The translations under genes were made by a program, and so were the position numbers. This document shows, one piece after another, positions 58,401-64,000 of a stretch of 64,000 nt of DNA (position 1 is its first letter; each line of letters starts with the position of its first letter). The DNA lies in assembly GCA_033782935.1 (NCBI GenBank), contig JAWQEG010002499.1, forward strand, positions 1 through 64,000, in the 5' to 3' direction. This DNA is from Petrolisthes cinctipes. Its lineage: Eukaryota > Arthropoda > Malacostraca > Decapoda > Porcellanidae. The notes under the pieces were generated by a model that had not been told where the DNA came from, did no database searches, and saw nothing but the letters and a program-made list of their open reading frames with translations.

Positions 58401-59282
58401 CAATGTCCTTCTGATATAAAATATGTGACTTTGGTCTGTTGATGTTGGTTGATGTTGCAATGTGTTGGTGCGTGACTGGAACTGATCTACGTTATGGTTG
58501 CACCGATGACCCCGTGGTTGTTGTCAGCAGTAAGGAGGCCAGCAAAATGAATAGCCTACCTCAGAGGACTAAATACGAGTACAGTATATCGGCAGCAAAC
58601 ATGGAGGGAAATGAAGTGGGAGTGGAGAGGCGATGGGAGTGGGAAGGAGGGAATTGTGAGTGGAGAGGTGCATGGAGTACTCATATTTATGTGGTTGTAT
58701 CCCACGACCATGACTACTCTACATCTCTACTCACAATTCCTTCATATCTGCTAATATCGTCTCTCGTCCCCCACCCCTACGCTACAGTCTACACCCCCTC
58801 CATGTTTACTGTCGCTATATATATGGTCCCTTGATGTACCCATTCTGCCACGTACAGTATTCTGGAGATACCTGTTGGCGAAACGTCTATATACTTCGTC
58901 CATTTTTTATGCTAATTTTCTCCTTAACTTCAGTTCGTTTTCGTATGATAAGTATTTTTTTATTTCACATTCTATACTTCAGAGTAATTTTTCTTTGCAA
59001 ATAAAAGCTGATATACTTGCTTTAAAATACTACACTTATCCTCCTTTCTGTTATACCTCATCTTCTAGACTGTCTTGGTACCTAATCGAGTACTTTCATT
59101 TTGCCTCTGACTTACTGTACCGTAGTTATAAAAATTGATACCATTGGCTCCTCAGCACATTGATCTACAATATTATCTTCTACACATTTCTACCGACACA
59201 ACCGATCATCATATATTACAATAATTAAACACATGATTGCAATACGTAAAAATATCGTACAACATCACGTTAACATACAACC
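55471..59282. other. Intergenic, no supported gene
   Basis: Mixed AT-rich and CT-rich sequence, with a C-run at 56497-56510, a C-run plus (CT)n at 57147-57171 and pyrimidine-rich blocks at 56890-57110, 57300-57490 and 57980-58170. A short ATG frame at 56566-56622 ending in AAG|GTGAGC could be an exon but has nothing to link to. ACCATTCCC near 56170 and GGGAATGGT near 56238 form an inverted repeat. Confidence 0.5.
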
Positions 59283-59492
59283 ACGACTCCACGAACACCT
59301 CCACCACCACTAGCACCAAAACCTCCACCAACAACACTACCACTAACACAAACAACACCAACACCTAAACTAGCACCAAAATCTCCACCACCAACACAAA
59401 CACCAGCATCTCCACCAAGAACACCACCACTAACACAAACACCAACACCTCCACCAACAACACCACCACCAACACAAACACCAACACCAGAA
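59283..59492. repeat. Degenerate (ACC/ACA)n repeat
   Basis: CACCAACACAAACACC-type units over about 210 bases. The Gly/Val-rich minus-strand frame is a translation of the repeat. Confidence 0.9.
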
Positions 59493-61318
59493 CCACACAA
59501 CACGCACGTTACACACTACTGTTTTCCCCTCCTGTGCCCCCTTTCTGATTAACCCAAGTCAACATTTCACCACGCCTGTCATTTTTGCAGGGAGGCAATC
59601 TTTGTGTTATTGTGGCTTCCTATGGGGGTGTGGAGGCGAGGTGATCGTGTTATGGTGTTGGAGGTGTGTTGTTGTGCTGCAGTGTTGTGTTGTGCTGCAG
59701 TTGTTGTTGTTGTGCTGCAGTTGTTGTTGTTGTGCTGCAGTGTTGTTTTGTGCTCATCAAATATTCTAATGTGAGGTGCAAGTTGGTTCTATAGCTTAAT
59801 TCCCCATTAATTGTTCAGAGACTTGGTGTATTGGCAGTGCTCTTGTTGCCTTAAGTATTATTAGTTCAAGTTCAAGGCTCGTCATTGTACATAATTTGGG
59901 TTGGAAGGGGTATAGTGCTCTCTTTAAATATATGAACGAGCTATATAATCTATAAGACCCAACTCGGGTACAATTCATTTGCATATTTTCATTCCCTTGA
60001 GATGGGTCATTCACGTACGCTTCTTGATTAATGTAACCATTCTATGTAAATATGTTTTTTGACATACATGTACAGAAAAAAACTACCAATTATTGTACTT
60101 TACATTAAGAAATCCATTTCATCTTACCCATTACCTTACCGAAAATTGACAACATAAAGATAGATGTCAAAGTGAGAGACAGTCATTCCTCCTGGGAATA
60201 AAAGCATTTTATTTTATCCTTCCACTGCGGCTGACGTTAAGATTTTTTTTAATGCAAAGCCAAGAGATCATATTTGTCCTTGTAAACCTGAGGCTCTTCC
60301 TTTGTGCCAGACACCGCACTTAAAAGTCCGAGTCACTCCAGAACATTTTCCTGTCGCATGCAAGCAGGCACAGTGAGATTGCTTGGTCATATTTCCTTCC
60401 TTCCTTTCTCTGTTGTTTACATGTACTTGCAGATCCCGGCCTGTGATCCAGTTGTACACAAGCGTTCAGTCAACACAACCCCAACCTCAGTTAAAGAAAG
60501 AACAGAACATGAAACATCTTAAAATTACAGTTTCCATAATGTGGCATATGCTACATACTTAAATAAACAATAACAGGCAGCACCTTAATACATGCACAGT
60601 GTCACAAAAAATCACAAATTATAAACATTAATACAAAAGGAGGAGGCTGAAGACACCAGCCAAACAGGGCAGCACTCCCAGGGTGGACGATGGACTGGTG
60701 ATAGGGAGGGTTGGAACTCCAGCTTCACCTGTTTGTTCATCTTTGCTGATCATTTCGTGTCTCATATACACTGAGAGTAGTCCAACATACTCTCAAAGAC
60801 ACGACTCTCTTCCTACTTATATCATACAAACAAACGCTAAACACCACACATATTATTTTCCAAAATTATATGTACGGAGAGAACACGCAAACAAGAAGGA
60901 TCTTAATAAATTTATAAATAGAAAAATAAGTAAAGTTAAAAAATACGCCTTGGAGAACCTTGGGGATGAACATCTGTGGGGAACCACCTCTATAATCTAT
61001 TGAATCTCATCTTCTCTTCCTCACCGAAACTCGGGTATCCCCAGCAACTGACAGCAAGTTTTTATACGTCTCCTACTTTCACTATTCTCAGTTTCTTGTC
61101 AAATAATCACACACTTACAGAAACTCTTTGCAGCTTTCATAAGCCTCACTTCAATACCAAACATTTGCAACACTTCCCATAAGCCATTAAATTAAACCTT
61201 CACAAACCACTCTATAAACAAATTCTCTTATTCCCTAACGGCTACAGCAATATGAACATCGATATTATACACAGCGTAACATTAGAACAGCAGAGCCACA
61301 CAATATCAACTGTACAAC

Positions 61319-61320
<2 letters not shown>
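59493..61320. other. Intergenic, no supported gene
   Basis: Contains a short GTTGTTGTTGTGCTGCA tandem (about 59665-59750). The remainder is unique AT-rich sequence with no recognisable exon. Confidence 0.5.

Positions 61321-61353
<33 letters not shown>
61321..61353. repeat. (AT)n microsatellite
   Basis: About 16 uninterrupted TA units. Confidence 0.95.
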
Positions 61354-61356
<3 letters not shown>

Positions 61357-61576
61357 TTTATGGATAACTGACATATGTAACTTTCAGACAATGGTAGTGT
61401 TGCTTCCCACACCCTGTCTCCTTTTCTAAAACACATATTTCACCTTCTTAAAACTTACCATTTACACTTAATCTCCTTCCACACACAGATGCACCGCGCT
61501 CTACAAACATATCACTTATAAAAGACTTGTTTACGTTTGTCCAAAGTTTGAGTTGGAGGCTGTAATTAATTTCCGC

Positions 61577-61787
61577 ACCACCACCAACACCACCAACACC
61601 ACCAACACCAACACCACCACCATCAACACCAACCCTTGCATGGAGGAGTGTATACAAATGGCTACAAGAGAGCTAAGAGCTGTGTGTGTAGTAGTAGTAG
61701 TAGTAGTAGTAGTAATTCTAATAATAATATTACTACTACTACTACTACTACAACAACTACTACTACTAATAATAATAATATTAATAA

Positions 61788-61833
<46 letters not shown>

Positions 61834-61836
61834 GTT
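61577..61836. repeat. Trinucleotide cluster (CCA)n, (GTA)n, (ACT)n, (TTA)n
   Basis: CCACCAACA units at 61577-61632, GTA at about 61688-61713, ACT at 61731-61769 and TTA at about 61792-61833. These explain the poly-Asn, poly-Thr, poly-Ser and poly-Leu frames. Confidence 0.93.
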
Positions 61837-61929
61837 TACTAAAGATGTATGAGTAAGACGGCCCCTCCCACACAGACATCTGATCATCACTCATCCACCA
61901 ATGTGTAGTGAAGATGTTCACTAATGGTT

Positions 61930-62110
61930 GCAGAGGTTTCCTTCCTTAATAATAGGAAAAGTTGGTGTAAGGAAGGACATCCGGCCGTTAAAACCATCTG
62001 CCAAAATTCAGCCCCATCGACCCCATAATTATTTTTGTTATCATCATTATTACCATTATTATCAGTACCCTATTTCTCTCTTTTCAAAGGGTAGGGAAGC
62101 CTTGAGTAGG
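61930..62110 (+). mobile_element. Retroelement 3'-tail-like sequence
   Basis: GTGTAAGGAAGGACATCCGG, CCGTTAAAACCATCTGCC and CATCGACCCCATAA run into (ATT/ATC)-rich sequence. GGCATCCGGCCGTAAAA-type tails are, to my knowledge, found at the 3' ends of LINE/SINE families in crustaceans and other invertebrates. No coding part remains. Confidence 0.4.
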
Positions 62111-62554
62111 AAAAAGAAATGAAAAATGGCAAGGAGATTAATTCCTCAGCACACTGAGTCACCCACATTCACTCCCCTAATCAAGCCCACGTAATTCTCA
62201 GCTTCCCTCCACAAGTTGTGTTGCATCTACGACCAAAGTTTCTTCACTTAACCTTGATGAAAGGAGTTATGCCATGAACTGACTGTCAACTTAAAACCTG
62301 AGTTGCCGTCCATTTGTTTCATACATTTTTAATCCAAGTTTTCTTACACAATCACTCACCATATCGTAACTGCAATTGTAATGATACAGTTGCTGAAGGG
62401 AATATCTTTATCCCCATGATGGTCCCTATTTACCCGAGCACACACCTTTACTAAGTTGACCATAATGCTCTCTTACTTAATCATTGTGTTACATTATGAA
62501 TAAAATTTATTGGTAACTCATCTAAAACAGAATCAACTTCGTCGTTATATATTT

Positions 62555-62812
62555 TATTATTATTTATTCATAACTCTTCCTTTACAAGATCAAACTTTGT
62601 ACAAGGGTAAGAGGGACCCCATAGGGGTAAAGAAATTCCCTTCTGCAGCTGTACCAAATCAATGTTGGTGTTTTGTAACGTTTGGTGGCCTTATGATCAG
62701 CGACTGAAGCTTCACTTGTAGGAATAAAGTTATTCAGACCCACAACTGCTGATTGGATTCACTCTCCTAACCATCCTATTACAGGTTCAACATGATAACC
62801 ACTCTGCCACCT
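62555..62812 (-). mobile_element. tRNA-derived SINE
   Basis: On the minus strand GGTGGCAGAGTGGTTA resembles a tRNA 5' end with an A box (TGGCAGAGTGG, 62809 down to 62799). AGAGTGAATCC (62765 down to 62755) stands where a degenerate B box would be. A tRNA-unrelated body follows and ends in AATAAATAATAATAAAA near 62555. No intact tRNA cloverleaf is claimed. Confidence 0.55.
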
Positions 62813-62863
62813 CAAATCAAAGGAGAACATAAATAAATAGATACATATACTGATACTGTACAC

Positions 62864-62864
<1 letters not shown>

Positions 62865-62931
<67 letters not shown>
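62865..62931. repeat. (AG)n microsatellite
   Basis: About 33 uninterrupted AG units; a (GT)n lies at about 63065-63096. Confidence 0.95.
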
Positions 62932-62935
<4 letters not shown>

Positions 62936-63269
62936 GAATTGGTAATTCTGGTGCTACTGAATCCGGTATGTATGATTAGGGTCATAGATTGATGAGTTTC
63001 AAATCTAAAGTTCTGATATTAATGGTTTCAGTCCTCGTGATTTGAGATGAATTTTAAATGTTATGGTGTGTATGTGTGTGTGTGTGTGTGTGTGTGATAA
63101 CATTTGTTGTAAATTTCAAGTACATACAATCTCCCTATGACAAAATGTGACCAATGTTAATCGTAAACTAAAAATAAAATATGAAAATAGTTGGACTGTT
63201 ACCAAATGCCTGGATCACAGTGGTAAGCAGATGTGTAGCATTACATGGCTTGGAGGGAACATTGATTAA

Positions 63270-63416
63270 GGGACCCTGTGATTTAGTTAGAAAATTGGAA
63301 GTAAATGAGTCCTTCAAATATTGTCACGAAACACCACCTATATGGAAGGAGCTTGTTTCGTGGCATAGTCAGAAGGAATCGGAAGCCTCCAATTTCCATA
63401 CACGATTACAGGATCC
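63270..63416 (-). mobile_element. Family A MITE, copy 8 (first of a four-element array)
   Basis: TTAA at 63266-63269 and 63417-63420. Starts GGGACCCTGTGATTTAG and ends CACGATTACAGGATCC. Inner hairpin GTCACGAAACA with TGTTTCGTGGCA. Confidence 0.92.
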
Positions 63417-63420
63417 TTAA

Positions 63421-63581
63421 GGGTGAGATACAGTGTTGGTAAATCTGGAGCAACTAATTCCCCCAAACTATTCCAAGCAACAGAACACCATTATAATTTT
63501 TTGTTCACCTGGTCCTGTTTCCTGGCATACTTTTTTTGGAGGAATCAAGGCACTCCAATGTACCAAAAGTGAATTACCCCC
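63421..63581 (+). mobile_element. Family B MITE, copy 6 (array member 2)
   Basis: Starts GGGTGAGATACAGTGTTGG immediately after the TTAA ending family A copy 8 and ends AAAAGTGAATTACCCCC before TTAA at 63582-63585. Confidence 0.9.
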
Positions 63582-63585
63582 TTAA

Positions 63586-63755
63586 AATCCTGTTATGGAG
63601 GGTTACTGATTCCTCCAAAGTATACCAGAAAACAGAGTAATAATTCAGTATATATATGTATGAGAGAAGGGGGTTTGTTTGGAAGCATCAGTAGCTCTCC
63701 AGTTCGATCACAAGAGAATACTAACCAGGAATACCTCATAAATTCCAGCTCATTT
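63586..63755 (+). mobile_element. Divergent family C-like MITE (array member 3)
   Basis: Lies between TTAA at 63582-63585 and 63756-63759. It carries GATTCCTCCAAAGTATACC and AGAAAACAGA, later GGAAGCATCAGTAGCTCTCC and ATCACAAGAGAATACT, matching family C out of order with loss of the outer arms and about 30 extra bases on the right. Confidence 0.65.
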
Positions 63756-63759
63756 TTAA

Positions 63760-63912
63760 GGGAGTAATTCACTTTCTTTACATTGGAGTGCCTTGATTCC
63801 TCCAAAGTATACCAGGAAACAGGACCAGATGAACAAAAATAATGGTGTTCTGTTACTTGGAATAGTTTGGAGGAATCAGTTGCTCTAGATTTACCAACAC
63901 TGTACTTCCCCC
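63760..63912 (-). mobile_element. Family B MITE, copy 7 (array member 4)
   Basis: Starts GGGAGTAATTCACTTTC after the TTAA at 63756-63759 and ends AACACTGTACTTCCCCC before TTAA at 63913-63916. It is inverted relative to array member 2. Confidence 0.92.
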
Positions 63913-64000
63913 TTAAAACAGTGAAAGTCGTGTCGTTCACAACCAAACAAACCCTTATTGCCATCTTAGTATGAATAGAGATTTGTTCAAAACCCAAATT

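Noticed and set aside
58439..58834. 131-codon plus-strand frame
   Set aside because: No splice support, no recognised domain and ordinary intergenic composition around it.

Overview
The window looks like a piece of a large arthropod genome, most likely a decapod crustacean. I infer this from the very dense (GA)n, (CT)n and (GT)n microsatellites, the long AT-rich introns, decayed jockey-type and other non-LTR retrotransposons, and a spliced gene of recognisable animal type. It is not prokaryotic. Most long open frames are simple-sequence artefacts.

One gene dominates: a plus-strand PAR-type bZIP transcription factor (Pdp1 / HLF-TEF-DBP family) running from about 12.8 kb to 51 kb or beyond. 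I can trace seven core exons whose splice phases all agree: a poly-Q start exon (12833-13229), the two halves of the conserved activation motif (29162-29292 and 29869-30322), the PAR-domain exon with a 12-residue aspartate run (36565-36863), the basic-region exon (39902-40039), and two competing last exons that each encode a complete but different leucine zipper (47653-47739 and 50970-51050). The predicted proteins are 501 and 499 residues. Three more small exon candidates (14537-14593, 14707-14791, 26008-26073) may give alternative N-termini; the first two fit the reading phase.

Region by region: 1-2 kb is simple repeat followed by a small possible terminal exon of another plus-strand gene (2022-2059). 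2-12.5 kb is gene-poor and carries short palindromic elements. 12.8-51 kb is the bZIP gene, its introns filled with microsatellites, MITEs, a 2.6 kb pyrimidine-rich tract and, in the last introns, three retrotransposon remnants and a 967 bp TA-flanked inverted-repeat element. 51-55.5 kb is a plausible long 3' UTR. 55.5-64 kb is intergenic sequence with a tRNA-derived SINE and an array of four MITEs.

The most unusual repeat signal is a set of three short (about 150-165 bp) palindromic families, called A, B and C here. They have different ends but share one internal module, are bounded by TTAA, and repeatedly sit side by side with a single TTAA between neighbours. The clearest case is the A-B-C-B array at 63270-63912.
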